Assembly: GCF_016526145.1 (NCBI RefSeq)
Contig: NZ_JADDUE010000001.1
Location: 372,001-436,000 of the forward strand
Direction: 5' to 3'
Length of the DNA: 64,000 bases
From: Saccharopolyspora galaxeae
Lineage (GTDB): Bacteria > Actinomycetota > Actinomycetes > Mycobacteriales > Pseudonocardiaceae
In this document: positions 45,791-54,303 of the stretch, piece after piece
How positions within the stretch are numbered: position 1 is the first letter of the stretch
Layout: each line of letters starts with the position of its first letter
The notes under the pieces: generated by a model
Databases searched by the model: none
What the model saw: the letters and a program-made list of their open reading frames with translations, nothing else
What the model was told of the DNA's origin: nothing
Position numbers and translations under genes: made by a program

Positions 45791-46080
45791 GAGCTGTGTC
45801 GCGCCCGCTTCCCGGCGCTGTGACGTATTCCGCGGTGCGGACCGCCGTTTTCTCGCCAGCCGGACCCCACACGGCTCGTACTACCCAGTACGCTACGGCC
45901 GCCGCTACTTGGGGTGACTACATCGGGTTCGCCCGAACGGCGGTATTGATGCCTGCGTGTGTCCGATCTGGTTTGCCCGTGCGTCGGTTGACGGGGCAGA
46001 GTTCACCCGATCGGGCGCTCGCGTGTGGGGTGCGGGTGGCCGCCCGCACGTGATGAGCGAACGAAGCTGAGAGGGGCGAC
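45791..46080 (+). promoter_or_regulatory. Promoter region of the 46-48 kb gene pair with palindrome
   Basis: About 290 bases without a gene. A perfect inverted repeat CGTACT-ACCC-AGTACG lies at 45877-45892. This is the point where the mycobacterial gene order (RidA followed by the MBL-fold gene) is broken by inserted genes. GAGGGGCGAC precedes the next GTG. Confidence 0.4.
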
Positions 46081-46689
46081 GTGGCGGTGCGCGAATCGGA
46101 CCTGCTGTGCCACGAGTTGCTGCTTCGACTTGCCGGTCGGCTGCCGGACCGGCATCTGTGGCGCTACCGCGATTGGCTGGCGGGGGGAGCAGGCGACGTC
46201 CTCGCGCGTTCGCTGCCCGCCACCCTGGTCCGCGAACGGGTCGCGCTGTCCGACGCCGACCACCGCAGGCTCGCCGAAGCACTGCTGCCCCTCGGCGCCG
46301 ACCCGTCCGCGGTGCACGCGGTGCTGCCCGGCGCGGAGCCCGACCGCTACACGTTCCGCGCGGAGTCGCACAGCGACGACAAGGGCGACCCCGCGGTGCT
46401 GGTGCTCGGCGCGACGCTGCGCGGGAGGCAGGGCGTGCGCGAGGCGCGCAGCTCGTGGCGCCACCTGCCGGGGCAGCGCTCGAAGCGGATCTTCCTGGTG
46501 ACCGCATCGACCGACCCGGTCGAGCTCACCAGTGAACTGCAGCGCATCCTGCGGGCGCTCGGTGACCCCGAGCCGTGCGTCGAGGTGCTGCCGCCCGAAC
46601 TCGAACCGACCGCCTACCAGCGCGCCGCGCTCGCGGAATCGATGCTGGTGTGCCTGGGCGGCGACGAACTGGTGGGACACCGTGGCTGA
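46081..46689 (+). CDS. Conserved-looking hypothetical protein (first of a two-gene unit)
   Basis: 202 residues from GTG at 46081 with GAGGGGCG upstream. The protein is soluble, mixed alpha/beta: LLCHELLLRLAGRLPDRHLW, LPATLVRERVALSDADHRR, and a beta-rich RKRIFLVTASTDPVELTSELQRIL-like block (SKRIFLVTASTDPVEL). No cysteine motif or membrane segment. Codon use is typical of the genome, so it is a real gene. The stop overlaps a possible ATG of the next gene (TGATG), which indicates coupling. Function unknown. Confidence 0.8.
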   Translation: MAVRESDLLCHELLLRLAGRLPDRHLWRYRDWLAGGAGDVLARSLPATLVRERVALSDADHRRLAEALLPLGADPSAVHAVLPGAEPDRYTFRAESHSDDKGDPAVLVLGATLRGRQGVREARSSWRHLPGQRSKRIFLVTASTDPVELTSELQRILRALGDPEPCVEVLPPELEPTAYQRAALAESMLVCLGGDELVGHRG

Positions 46690-46733
46690 TGGTGTCCCGA
46701 GGTCTGGGCAAGACCGCGCAGAAGGAGGCTTTC

Positions 46734-48152
46734 GTGGTGGACGTCGCTGAGGGTGCGGGGCCGGTGGAACGCCTGCACAACCTCGTGCTGGCCTTGACGG
46801 GCCGGGTGGACGACGACGCCGTCAATTCGGTCCGCGAGATGCTCGGCATCGGCCAGCTCGACGCCGCGGCGGAGTTCCTGGCCGGCTGCCTGCTGGCCGG
46901 CCGCATCCCGGTGACCTCGACCGAGCAGTACCACCTGCGCCGGGCGCTGGAGGAGGCTCGTTCGCAGCAGGCGCTGGCGGATCGGTTGCACGTGGTGGAG
47001 GCGGTGCCGGACGAGGGGCACCGGTTCAGCGACGAGCACGACCAGGACCGCTCGGACCGCGAGCTGGTGGACGCGCTGGCCCCGATCGCGGGCCGGTTGC
47101 ACGGGGTTCGCGCGCTGTGGTGCGCCTGGCGCACGACTCCGGCCGGGGTGACTTACGGGGCGGTGCCGCGGCGGGTGCTGCTCGCCGAGGTCGGTTCGGA
47201 CGGTTCGGTAGCCGCGGCCGGCTACCAGCTGCTGGAGGCGGTGCGCCGGGCCGGTCTGGGCTGCTCGGTGGACGTCTTCAACAGCGGGATGGATCTGCCG
47301 CCGTACCACCGCAACGCGCTGGCCAACGCGCGCCGGGTGCACCTGGACCTGGGTTCGCAGATCGCGGTGCCGAACGGTTCCAACCACGCGCGCGCACCAC
47401 GGGCCACGGCGGGAAGCAAGGCCGGGGGCGCTGACGCGCCGAGTGAGCCAGCGACGGGGTCGGGAAAACGGGCCGAGGCCCCGGCTCCGGAGCCCGCAGC
47501 CTTCGACTCGGCACGTCCGGATTACGCCGAACCGGCGCACCTCGATCCGGGCGAGGCGAACCTGGCGCCGGTGGGGCGCGAACGCGCGGGTGAGCGCGCT
47601 GGTCGGGAACGTGGCGACTGGGAGCGCACCGAGCGGGAGCACGCCGAGCGGGAACGCCCTGATCGGGAGCACGCTGATCGGGAACGCCCTGATCGGGAGC
47701 ACGCTGATCGGGAACGCGCCGAACCCGACCCCGTCGCGGCCGAGCGCGCCGAACCGGCCCTGTCGGCTCAACCGGAATCTCAGGCGCACCCGGAATCGGC
47801 GCACGCCGAGCCGGAACCGGCTCCGGCACCGGAGCCCGACGCGCCCGAGCAGGGCGAGCAGACGGTGCAGACCGGCGGCAAGAACACCCGCGTTCCGGCA
47901 GCGGTCGACGCGAAGCTGACCGACCGGGAACGCAACCTGCTGCGCAAGCTGCACGAGGAACTGGCGCAGCGCGAGCAGGACAAGGAAACCGCGGGCGAGC
48001 AAGTGGCGGGCGAGCAGGTGGCGGCGGGCGGGAAGTCCGCCGGTTCCGGCCAGGACGCTTGGACGGCGACGATGCCGGGCACTCCGACCGGCGGTTTCCC
48101 GTCGATCGGTGCGCCCACGTCGAGCGGTCGGGAGCGTCCCGGTTCCGAGTGA
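46734..48152 (+). CDS. Hypothetical protein with structured N-terminus and charged repeat tail
   Basis: About 472 residues. AAGGAGG at 46722-46728 supports the GTG at 46734 or 46737; an ATG at 46689 overlapping the previous stop is the alternative (487 residues). Residues 1-225 form a folded domain (VERLHNLVLALTGRVDDDAVN, ALWCAWRTTPAGVTYGAVP, AGLGCSVDVFNSGMDLPPYHRNAL). Then a disordered region follows, rich in Ala, Pro, Glu and Arg, with RERPDREHAD repeats. A short predicted helix LTDRERNLLRKLHEELAQRE precedes a Gly/Ser tail. The layout suggests a scaffold or binding protein paired with the upstream gene. Family not recognised. Confidence 0.78.
   Translation: MVDVAEGAGPVERLHNLVLALTGRVDDDAVNSVREMLGIGQLDAAAEFLAGCLLAGRIPVTSTEQYHLRRALEEARSQQALADRLHVVEAVPDEGHRFSDEHDQDRSDRELVDALAPIAGRLHGVRALWCAWRTTPAGVTYGAVPRRVLLAEVGSDGSVAAAGYQLLEAVRRAGLGCSVDVFNSGMDLPPYHRNALANARRVHLDLGSQIAVPNGSNHARAPRATAGSKAGGADAPSEPATGSGKRAEAPAPEPAAFDSARPDYAEPAHLDPGEANLAPVGRERAGERAGRERGDWERTEREHAERERPDREHADRERPDREHADRERAEPDPVAAERAEPALSAQPESQAHPESAHAEPEPAPAPEPDAPEQGEQTVQTGGKNTRVPAAVDAKLTDRERNLLRKLHEELAQREQDKETAGEQVAGEQVAAGGKSAGSGQDAWTATMPGTPTGGFPSIGAPTSSGRERPGSE
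47651..47710 (+). repeat. Tandem 30-bp repeat encoding RERPDREHAD
   Basis: Two perfect 30-base copies in frame (47651-47680, 47681-47710), with degenerate copies before and after (GGAACGTGGCGACTGGGAGC, GGAGCACGCCGAGCGGGAAC). They encode alternating Arg/Glu/Asp decapeptides. Confidence 0.85.
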
Positions 48153-48193
48153 CCGCGCGGATCAGCTGACGGGTCGGTAAGTCGGCGGGCCGC

Positions 48194-49084
48194 TCAGCCG
48201 ACGGCCCGCTGCACGGCGTCGAGCACCCGCTGCAGGTGCAGCCCGCGGCGCACGTCGCACGGGTGCCCGGTGCGGCCCGAGCAGATCATCCCGAACCATT
48301 CCTCCAGCAGTTTCGCGTAGCACTCGCGGGCGGCGGTCCGGCCGCCGGTGAGCTGCGATTTGCCCTGCGAGCCGTAGATCGTGAACTCGACCAGCGCGGG
48401 CTGTACCGGCACTCGCAGCGACAGCGCCAGCGTGCTGTTCGCCCCGCTGGCGTGCCCGAGCACCAGATGCCACAGATCGCCCGCGTCCCGTTGTGCGTAG
48501 TGCACCAGGTTGATGCTGCCGAGCGCGGCGTCCAGCAGGTCGAGCGCGTGCGGTCCGGCGTCCAGCAGCGATCCCGCGCGTTCTTGCCGCCACGGTGAAC
48601 CGGCGTAGTCACCGCCGAGCAGCCCACCGGCCAGCCATTGCGCGGTGCCGCCCTTCCAGCCGCCGAGCTTGCCGAGCCCGGTCAGCCAGTCCCGCACCTC
48701 GGGGGCGTAGCGGCGGGTCAGCATCAAAAGCGCCGCCACGCCGTTGCGCTCCACTGCGCGGACCGTTGCTTCGGCAGCCGCCACGTCCGCGGCCAGCGGC
48801 TTCTCCAGCACCAGGTGTTTGCCCGCGTCAGCGGCGTGCACGGCCAGTTCGGCCTGCACCGCGGGCGGCACTGCGAATGCCACGGCGTCGACCGCGTCCA
48901 GCAGCGCGTCGAACCCGTCGACGACGTCCGCGTCGTAGGGGCGGGCGAGTTCTTTCGCCGCGTCCGGGCGGCGCGCCCACACCGCGGTCAGCCGCATCCG
49001 GGGGTGCGCGTGCAGCCCGGGCGCGTGGACGCGTTTCGCCCACGGTCCCGCTCCGACGATGCCGACCCGCAGTGCTTCGTTCAT
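48194..49084 (-). CDS. Gfo/Idh/MocA-family oxidoreductase
   Basis: 296 residues. The Rossmann motif VGIVGAGPWAKRVHAPGL binds NAD(P). The family lysine lies in KHLVLEKPLAAD, and the C-terminal alpha/beta domain has LLDAGPHALDLLDAALG and VEFTIYGSQGKSQL. Enzymes of this type oxidise or reduce sugars, inositols or biliverdin; substrate unknown. Shorter than typical (330-380), with the C-terminal domain compact. Convergent with the repeat-tail gene. Confidence 0.9.
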   Translation of the reverse strand: MNEALRVGIVGAGPWAKRVHAPGLHAHPRMRLTAVWARRPDAAKELARPYDADVVDGFDALLDAVDAVAFAVPPAVQAELAVHAADAGKHLVLEKPLAADVAAAEATVRAVERNGVAALLMLTRRYAPEVRDWLTGLGKLGGWKGGTAQWLAGGLLGGDYAGSPWRQERAGSLLDAGPHALDLLDAALGSINLVHYAQRDAGDLWHLVLGHASGANSTLALSLRVPVQPALVEFTIYGSQGKSQLTGGRTAARECYAKLLEEWFGMICSGRTGHPCDVRRGLHLQRVLDAVQRAVG

Positions 49085-49496
49085 CCGTCCATGGTCCCCG
49101 CGCCCCGATCAACACGCAGACCGTGGGGCGGGCCGGTAGGCGCCGGCAGCGCTGTCCCGCGCCTTAGTGGCCGCCGGGTTGCTCGCTTGTTTCGAGACTT
49201 TTCGGGTCCCTATTTCGGTGCGGGTATAGGTCCATACCGCCGAACTTGAAGCGTTTTCGCGCATTGCTCCAAATGAGGATTATTCCACCTTACGGGTGGG
49301 GCATAGGGCTACTGGCAGTCGCTGAAGATGGTTCTCGTGCCTGGATCCAAGGTCGGCCAGCCAGATTGCCACTCTGTCGGAGTCCCCTGTTAAGGTTCGA
49401 CATCAACGCTTCGCGTTCGACTTCGAGAGAGATTGACGCCGAGAACTTCCTCGCTTTGTGGAAATTTCCAACACGCAGGGAGAGAAGGAGAGCGTG
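49085..49496. other. Intergenic region with palindrome, reduced GC
   Basis: About 410 bases with no clear gene. A near-palindrome GGTATAGGTCCATACC lies at 49223-49238 and could be an operator for the oxidoreductase gene or the small ORF that follows. The less GC-rich composition contrasts with both sides. Confidence 0.4.
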
Positions 49497-49694
49497 ATGC
49501 CGAAGAGAATGAGGTGGTGGCCCGATGGTCGTCGATGGCCGGGCATCTTGGATGCGCTTGCGTTCGTGGCTGATGGCACGGCGCTGCTGATCGAGTTGCG
49601 CTGCCAAGACGACCTGGTCGCCAAGGTGGCGGCCAGGCCGCTGGCTTTCATGTTGCGGGTGATCGCCCGCTGGTTGCGCTCGCGCAACTGTTGA
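49497..49694 (+). CDS. Possible small basic protein (65 residues)
   Basis: ATG at 49497 has AAGGAG six bases upstream. The product is PKRMRWWPDGRRWPGILDAL..., Trp/Arg-rich at both ends with a hydrophobic middle (FVADGTALLIELRC) and ending IARWLRSRNC. A hairpin terminator-like structure follows the stop within ~10 bases, which supports expression. No family recognised; the surrounding DNA is atypical. Confidence 0.45.
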   Translation: MPKRMRWWPDGRRWPGILDALAFVADGTALLIELRCQDDLVAKVAARPLAFMLRVIARWLRSRNC

Positions 49695-49703
49695 ACAAGG
49701 ACG

Positions 49704-49755
49704 CGGTCGGGGTGCGCAAACACGCGAAGCGCCAACTTCGCGCGTGCCCCGACCG
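49704..49755 (+). terminator. Long hairpin after small ORF; rest of 49.7-50.08 kb empty
   Basis: CGGTCGGGG(t)GCGC (49704 on) pairs with GCGCG(t)GCCCCGACCG-type sequence ending at 49755, with CGCGAAG/CTTCGCG in the inner stem. From 49756 to 50080 no gene or clear signal is seen. Confidence 0.6.
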
Positions 49756-50080
49756 TTGTCCGAATTTGCAGCCGACCGCGAGGTGGACCCGCGCAGCCTG
49801 CTGGCTTGTCCAGCCTAGTGGGCGTGCCCGCCACTTGGCCATACCGGCCGGTATCACAAGCTGATCACCAGAGGCTGCTTTCCGCTGGTGCGCGAAACGC
49901 TTCGAGGGCATGTCTCGCCAGGCGTCGTCCGAACCGGACTCCGGACTGCCGGTGCTCGGTGTTTCCGTCCTGGGAATGCGCTGCTGCCCGTTCGGAAGGC
50001 CGGTCATGTCCCGAACTCCGGTCGAGGTGATCCCGGCCGGGAGGGTGGGACATGAGAGTTCCTCGGCTTAAGGTGTCCGC

Positions 50081-50917
50081 ATGGTGCGACTGCCGGAGGA
50101 GATGACGTTGCCGGACGGATTCGTGCCCGCGCCGGCGCCGGATCCGCCCGCGACGCCGAAGGACGCCGCGACGGTCGTGCTGCTGCGCGAAGGCGACCAG
50201 GGCACCGAGGTCTTCCTGCAGCGCCGGGTGCGGAACATGCCGTTCGCGGGCGGGATGACGGTCTTCCCCGGCGGCGGCGTCGACCCGCGGGACGCCGATG
50301 CTTCGATCGCGTGGAGCGGCCCGCCGCCGCAGTGGTGGGCCGAACGCTTCGAGTGCACCGAGGAGGTCGCGCGCGCCCTGGTGTGCGCGGCGGTGCGGGA
50401 GACCTTCGAGGAATCCGGCGTGCTGCTGGCGGGTCCGGACCCGGACACCGTCGTCGCGGACACCCGCCCCTACGCCGAAGCCCGTCCGCGCCTGGAGTCC
50501 CGCGAGCTGTCCCTGGCCGGTTTCCTCGCCGAGTCCGGCCTCGTGCTGCGCGCGGACCTGCTGCGCCCGTGGGCGAACTGGGTCACCCCGGTCGACGAGC
50601 CGAAGCGCTACGACACGCGGTTCTTCCTCGCCGCCATGCCGGACGGGCAACGTGCGGACGGGGTGACCACGGAAGCCGCGCACGCCTACTGGAGCACTCC
50701 GGAAGACGCTCTGGAGCAGTGGCGGCGAGGTCGCTGCGGGCTCATGCCGCCGACCTGGGTGACGTTGTCCGAGATCGGTGCTTGTGACGGCGTCGAGGCC
50801 GCGCTCGCGGTGCAACGACCGCTCGGGAAGGTCCTGCCGCGGCTGGTGCACCGCGACGGCGCTTGGCGCGTGGTGCTGCCCGGCGAACCCGGCTACGACG
50901 AGGAGAGCGACCGGTGA
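50081..50917 (+). CDS. NUDIX hydrolase, long form
   Basis: 278 residues. N-terminal PKDAATVVLLREG and the strand MTVFPGGGVDPRDAD are followed by the Nudix helix CAAVRETFEESGVLLAG (R-E-T-x-E-E-S-G). There is a 40-residue insertion between the FPGG strand and the Nudix helix, as in the NUDT19/CoA-diphosphatase-like branch. Substrate likely a nucleotide or CoA derivative. Its stop overlaps the next GTG start (GTGA), so it is coupled to the metallo-beta-lactamase-fold gene. Confidence 0.9.
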   Translation: MVRLPEEMTLPDGFVPAPAPDPPATPKDAATVVLLREGDQGTEVFLQRRVRNMPFAGGMTVFPGGGVDPRDADASIAWSGPPPQWWAERFECTEEVARALVCAAVRETFEESGVLLAGPDPDTVVADTRPYAEARPRLESRELSLAGFLAESGLVLRADLLRPWANWVTPVDEPKRYDTRFFLAAMPDGQRADGVTTEAAHAYWSTPEDALEQWRRGRCGLMPPTWVTLSEIGACDGVEAALAVQRPLGKVLPRLVHRDGAWRVVLPGEPGYDEESDR

Positions 50918-51702
50918 ACCATCCCGCTTACGGCGAATTCCGGCCGGTGACACCGTTCGCTTCGGTGCTGCTGGCGGACAACCCCGGCCCGATGACGCTG
51001 GACGGCACCAACACCTGGCTGGTCGGCACCGGCGCCAACCGGGTGGTCATCGACCCGGGGCCGGCCGATGCCGGGCACCTGCGGCGGGTCGCCGAGCACG
51101 CCCCGGTCTCGCTGATCCTGCTCAGCCACCACCACCCGGACCACACCGAAGGCGTCGCGGAATTGGCCGAGCTGACCGGGGCGCCGGTGCGCGCGCTGGA
51201 CCCGGAGCTGTGCGCGGGCGCGGAGGCGCTCACCGACGGCGCGGTCATCGAGGAGTCCGGAGTGCGCCTCGAAGTGCTCGCGACCCCGGGGCACACCAAG
51301 GACTCGGTGTGCTTCGCCGCGGAGCACGCCGGAGCCACCGCGGTGTTCACCGGCGACACCATCCTCGGGCGCGGCACCACAGTGGTGGCGCAGCCGGACG
51401 GGCACCTCGGCTCGTACCTGGAATCGCTGGGCAAGCTGGCGCGGTCGCCGGAAGGGACGCCCGCGCTGCCCGGCCACGGCCCGGACCTGCCGGACGTCGC
51501 CGAGGCAGCACGGGGCTACCTGGCGCATCGCGCGCAGCGGCTCGACCAGGTGCGGCGGGTCGTGGATGAGCGCGGACCCCGGGTCACCGCCCGCGAGGTC
51601 GTGGAGGTCGTCTACGCGGACGTGGACCCGTCGGTCTGGCCTGCCGCGGAGTGGACCGTGGACGCGCAGCTGACCTACCTGTCCGAGCAGGGCGAACGCT
51701 GA
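50914..51702 (+). CDS. Metallo-beta-lactamase-fold hydrolase (Rv3677c-type, LACTB2-like)
   Basis: 262 residues. The zinc site is LLSHHHPDHTEGV (HxHxDH), with TPGHTKDSVCF and FTGDTILGRG supplying further ligands. N-terminal NPGPMTLDGTNTWLVG and the C-terminal helix-turn region (LVVDERGPRVTAREVVEVVYAD-like) match LACTB2-type hydrolases, which act as endoribonucleases or thioester hydrolases. GTG at 50914 overlaps the NUDIX stop. By synteny it equals mycobacterial Rv3677c, normally next to crp. Confidence 0.93.
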   Translation: MNHPAYGEFRPVTPFASVLLADNPGPMTLDGTNTWLVGTGANRVVIDPGPADAGHLRRVAEHAPVSLILLSHHHPDHTEGVAELAELTGAPVRALDPELCAGAEALTDGAVIEESGVRLEVLATPGHTKDSVCFAAEHAGATAVFTGDTILGRGTTVVAQPDGHLGSYLESLGKLARSPEGTPALPGHGPDLPDVAEAARGYLAHRAQRLDQVRRVVDERGPRVTAREVVEVVYADVDPSVWPAAEWTVDAQLTYLSEQGER

Positions 51703-51703
51703 C

Positions 51704-52936
51704 TCACACCAGAGCGGGCGCGGTGGCGCTCGCCGGCAGCAGCGTGCGCCGCCGCAGCCACAGCGCCCCCGCCAGCACGGCGCCCGCGATGCCTGCCGTC
51801 GCGAACGCCGACGGCGGTCCGAACAGCTCGACGAGTTGTCCGCTGGTCGACTGGCCCACCGCGGCTCCGAGCGTCACCGACGTGACCACCCAGCCGAAGG
51901 CTTCGGTCTCGGTGCCCGCGGGTGCGGCCAGTTCCAGCGCGACCGAGTGCGCGGTGGACTGCGGAGTGATCAAACTGCCCGCCACCAGCAGCGCCACGCA
52001 CAGCCCCAACAGCGACCCCGGCAGCGACAGCAGGGCGACCAGCACCGCGAAACCGAACAGCAGCGCGGGCAGCCGCAGGTGCATCGGCCGCGGCCACGGC
52101 CGCATCCCGTAGAGCACGCCCACCACGACCGAGCTCACCGACAGCACGCTCAGCAGCAGTCCGCCCGCCGAGGGGTGACCGGCGCGTTCGGCCGATGCGG
52201 GTACCGCGACCTCGATGAACCCGACCAGCACGCCGAACCCGAGCGCGGCCAGCGCCACCGTGCGCATCCCCGGCGTGGCGATGGCTCCCAGCAGGCTGCC
52301 CTGCGCTGCGCCTTCCGGACGCAGCGCGCGGGCCGCGGGGGTCGCGGCGAACCCGAGACTGCCGATGATCATGCACGCGGCGCCCGCGACCAGCCCGGTG
52401 CCCGGCCACGGCAGCGCGACCAGCACTCCGGCCAGCCCCGGGCCGAGGATGAAGAACACCTCCATGCTGATCGCCTCGTACGAGTAGGCGGCGTCCCGCA
52501 CCGCGCCCGCGGGCAGCAACCGCGTCCACAGCGCCCGCGAAGCCGGCGCCACCGTCGGCTGGCTGAGCCCGAGCGCGAACCCCAGCGTCGTCAGCACGGC
52601 CACCGGAGCGCCCAGCTCGATCGCCGCGATCTCCGCGCTGACCAGCAACGCCAGCACCAGCGACATCACCGCCATCGGGCGGCTCGGGCCGATCCGGTCG
52701 ATGATCCGGCTCTGCACCACCGAACCGCAGGCGACGCCGATCAGCTCGCCCGCCGAAACGAGTCCTGCGGCCGCGAAGCTGCCGGTCTCGCGCTGCACGT
52801 ACAGCATCAGCGCCAGCCCGATCATCGCGATGGGCAGCCGCCCCAGCAGGGACGTCAACACGGGAGCGGTGGCGCGCGGCGTGCTCAGCGCGACGCGGTA
52901 GTCGGCCAGGGACACCGAGTGGGACATGCGTACCAT
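51704..52936 (-). CDS. MFS transporter
   Basis: 410 residues with twelve predicted helices in two sets of six. Typical pieces are SLLGRLPIAMIGLALMLYVQ, QSRIIDRIGPSRPMAVMSLV (the loop 2-3 motif A) and ISMEVFFILGPGLAGVLVAL. Likely a drug- or metabolite-efflux pump of the MFS; substrate unknown. The start is ATG at 52936 or 52927. Its promoter carries a repeated GTACCA operator. It stops one base after the convergent MBL-fold gene, so these two were brought together here, unlike in mycobacteria. Confidence 0.9.
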   Translation of the reverse strand: MVRMSHSVSLADYRVALSTPRATAPVLTSLLGRLPIAMIGLALMLYVQRETGSFAAAGLVSAGELIGVACGSVVQSRIIDRIGPSRPMAVMSLVLALLVSAEIAAIELGAPVAVLTTLGFALGLSQPTVAPASRALWTRLLPAGAVRDAAYSYEAISMEVFFILGPGLAGVLVALPWPGTGLVAGAACMIIGSLGFAATPAARALRPEGAAQGSLLGAIATPGMRTVALAALGFGVLVGFIEVAVPASAERAGHPSAGGLLLSVLSVSSVVVGVLYGMRPWPRPMHLRLPALLFGFAVLVALLSLPGSLLGLCVALLVAGSLITPQSTAHSVALELAAPAGTETEAFGWVVTSVTLGAAVGQSTSGQLVELFGPPSAFATAGIAGAVLAGALWLRRRTLLPASATAPALV

Positions 52937-52965
52937 TATTGGTCATGCTGGTACGTGAGTACCAG
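52930..52965 (-). promoter_or_regulatory. Operator-like inverted repeats at MFS start
   Basis: Three half-sites are present: GTACCA (52930-52935), CTGGTAC (52948-52954) and GTACCAG (52959-52965). The last two form a perfect palindrome CTGGTAC-GTGA-GTACCAG. They overlap or precede the MFS start codon, where a repressor would block expression. No regulator gene is adjacent. Confidence 0.55.
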
Positions 52966-53461
52966 TCATTTTCGCCGTGCTCCCGCACACCCTCCGAGGT
53001 CAGGACGTTGTGCCCGGTGCTCGCCCGTAATCCCGGGGCACACTCGTGCAAGCAGGACAGCGGGAAAAGCCGAAAAATCTGCTGGGACCGTGCAACGTCT
53101 CGCGCCGCTGCAACGTCCTAGAGAGTGAAGGGCCTTGAAACCGGCGCTGGGCGACGCCCATCGTTGAGCCCGGGCAGGCGCCCGGTGCACGAGCCCGCAC
53201 GGCGGGTAACTGCCACAAGAGCACAGACCACCTCCGATGCCGGGTTCGGGGCCGACACTTCGGAGGTTCGGGGAAAGCGTGGTTGGTCGGGGGACGAGCC
53301 GCGCAGCGAAGAGGCCGGAGCGTCGCGTCGGGGGCGACGCCCGGTCTCTTCGCATGTTCGGCCCCAACACCGCGTCTGCGAGCCGGTGTCAGGCAACCTG
53401 CCCCGTACAGTCGGCGACCGTACTCCGGTACGAAGATGTCGTCGGCACACCAGCGCACACG
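52966..53461. other. ~500-bp intergenic region with stable hairpins, possible structured RNA
   Basis: No credible ORF. Hairpins: GGGCG-AC-GCCC-type near 53149, CGGGC-AGGC-GCCCG near 53171, CCTCCGA...TCGGAGG (53231-53266) and a 19-bp stem with one bulged A (53307-53326 with 53334-53352). A possible long-range pairing is GGGGCCGA (53248-53255) with TCGGCCCC (53359-53366). The number and nesting of stems exceed what one terminator needs. RNase P, tmRNA and 6S RNA were considered and not supported. Confidence 0.4.
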
Positions 53462-53519
53462 AAAACGCGCGCCGACTGAGGGGTCCGAATACCAGCGAAC
53501 CCGTCAGGCGGCGCGCGTT
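53462..53519 (-). terminator. Terminator of crp
   Basis: AACGCGCGCCG (53464-53474) pairs with CGGCGCGCGTT (53509-53519), extended by ACTGA/TCAG, 14 bases after the crp stop. On the minus strand it continues as TTTTC. Confidence 0.75.
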
Positions 53520-53533
53520 GTGTGCCGCGGAGG

Positions 53534-54208
53534 TCAGCGGGCGCGGCGCGCCAGCCGTTCCGGATCGAGGATGAGCACGCTCTTGCCCTCCAGCCGCAGC
53601 CAGCCGCGGTGCGCGAAGTCCGCCAGCGCCTTGTTCACGGTCTCCCGCGAAGCCCCGACGTACTGCGCGATCTCCTCCTGCGTGAGGTCGTGCGTGACCC
53701 GCAGCAGCCCGGCTTCCTGGCTGCCGAAGCGCTGCGCGAGCTGCAGCAGCGCCTTGGCGACCCGGCCCGGCACGTCGGTGAAGATCAGGTCGGCCAGCAT
53801 GCCGTTGGTCCGGCGCAGTCTGCGCGCGATGACGCGCAGCAGCTGCTCGGCGATCTCGGGCCGGGTGCCGATCCACTGGCGCAGCGCGCCGCGGTCCATC
53901 GTCAGCGCGCGGACCTCGGTCACCGTCGTGGCGGTGGAAGTCCGCGGACCCGGGTCGAAGATGGACAGCTCGCCGAACATGTCCGACGGCCCCATGATCG
54001 CCAGCAGGTTCTCCCGCCCGTCCGGCGACTTGCGGCCGAGCTTCACCTTGCCGGATTGAATGATGTAGAGCCGATCACCCGGCTCGCCCTCGGCGAAGAT
54101 CACGTGTCCGCGCGGGAACTCCGACGGTTCCAGCGACTGGGTCAATGCCTCCGCAGCGGCCGGTTCCACTCCCTGGAAAATGCCGGCCCTGGATAGGGTC
54201 TCGTCCAC
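53534..54208 (-). CDS. crp: cAMP-receptor-type transcription regulator (Crp/GlxR)
   Basis: 224 residues. The cyclic-nucleotide domain has the phosphate-binding cassette [21 protein letters not shown], and the C-terminal winged helix has [25 protein letters not shown]. This is the mycobacterial Rv3676/corynebacterial GlxR type, a global regulator of carbon and stress genes. GTG at 54208 has GGAGGGACGAG directly upstream. Position next to nth is conserved. It may act on sites in this window such as the acs and FUSC upstream regions. Confidence 0.96.
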   Translation of the reverse strand: MDETLSRAGIFQGVEPAAAEALTQSLEPSEFPRGHVIFAEGEPGDRLYIIQSGKVKLGRKSPDGRENLLAIMGPSDMFGELSIFDPGPRTSTATTVTEVRALTMDRGALRQWIGTRPEIAEQLLRVIARRLRRTNGMLADLIFTDVPGRVAKALLQLAQRFGSQEAGLLRVTHDLTQEEIAQYVGASRETVNKALADFAHRGWLRLEGKSVLILDPERLARRAR

Positions 54209-54303
54209 CTCGTCCCTCCATGCTGAGACGCGGCGGCTTGTTCGTCGCGGCCCCGCGTCCCGTTGCGGTCACCGGCCTTGCCGCCGATCACTACCCGTCA
54301 AGT

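Noticed and set aside
47640-47720. Short tandem repeats as a mobile-element or replication signal
   Set aside because: The 30-bp period is a multiple of three and lies inside a coding gene; explained by repeated decapeptides.
53180-53240. Possible RNase P RNA (CTGCCACAAGAGCACAGACC resembles part of it)
   Set aside because: The other conserved blocks of RNase P RNA (GAGGAAAGTCC-like and ACAGAA-like) are missing in order and spacing.
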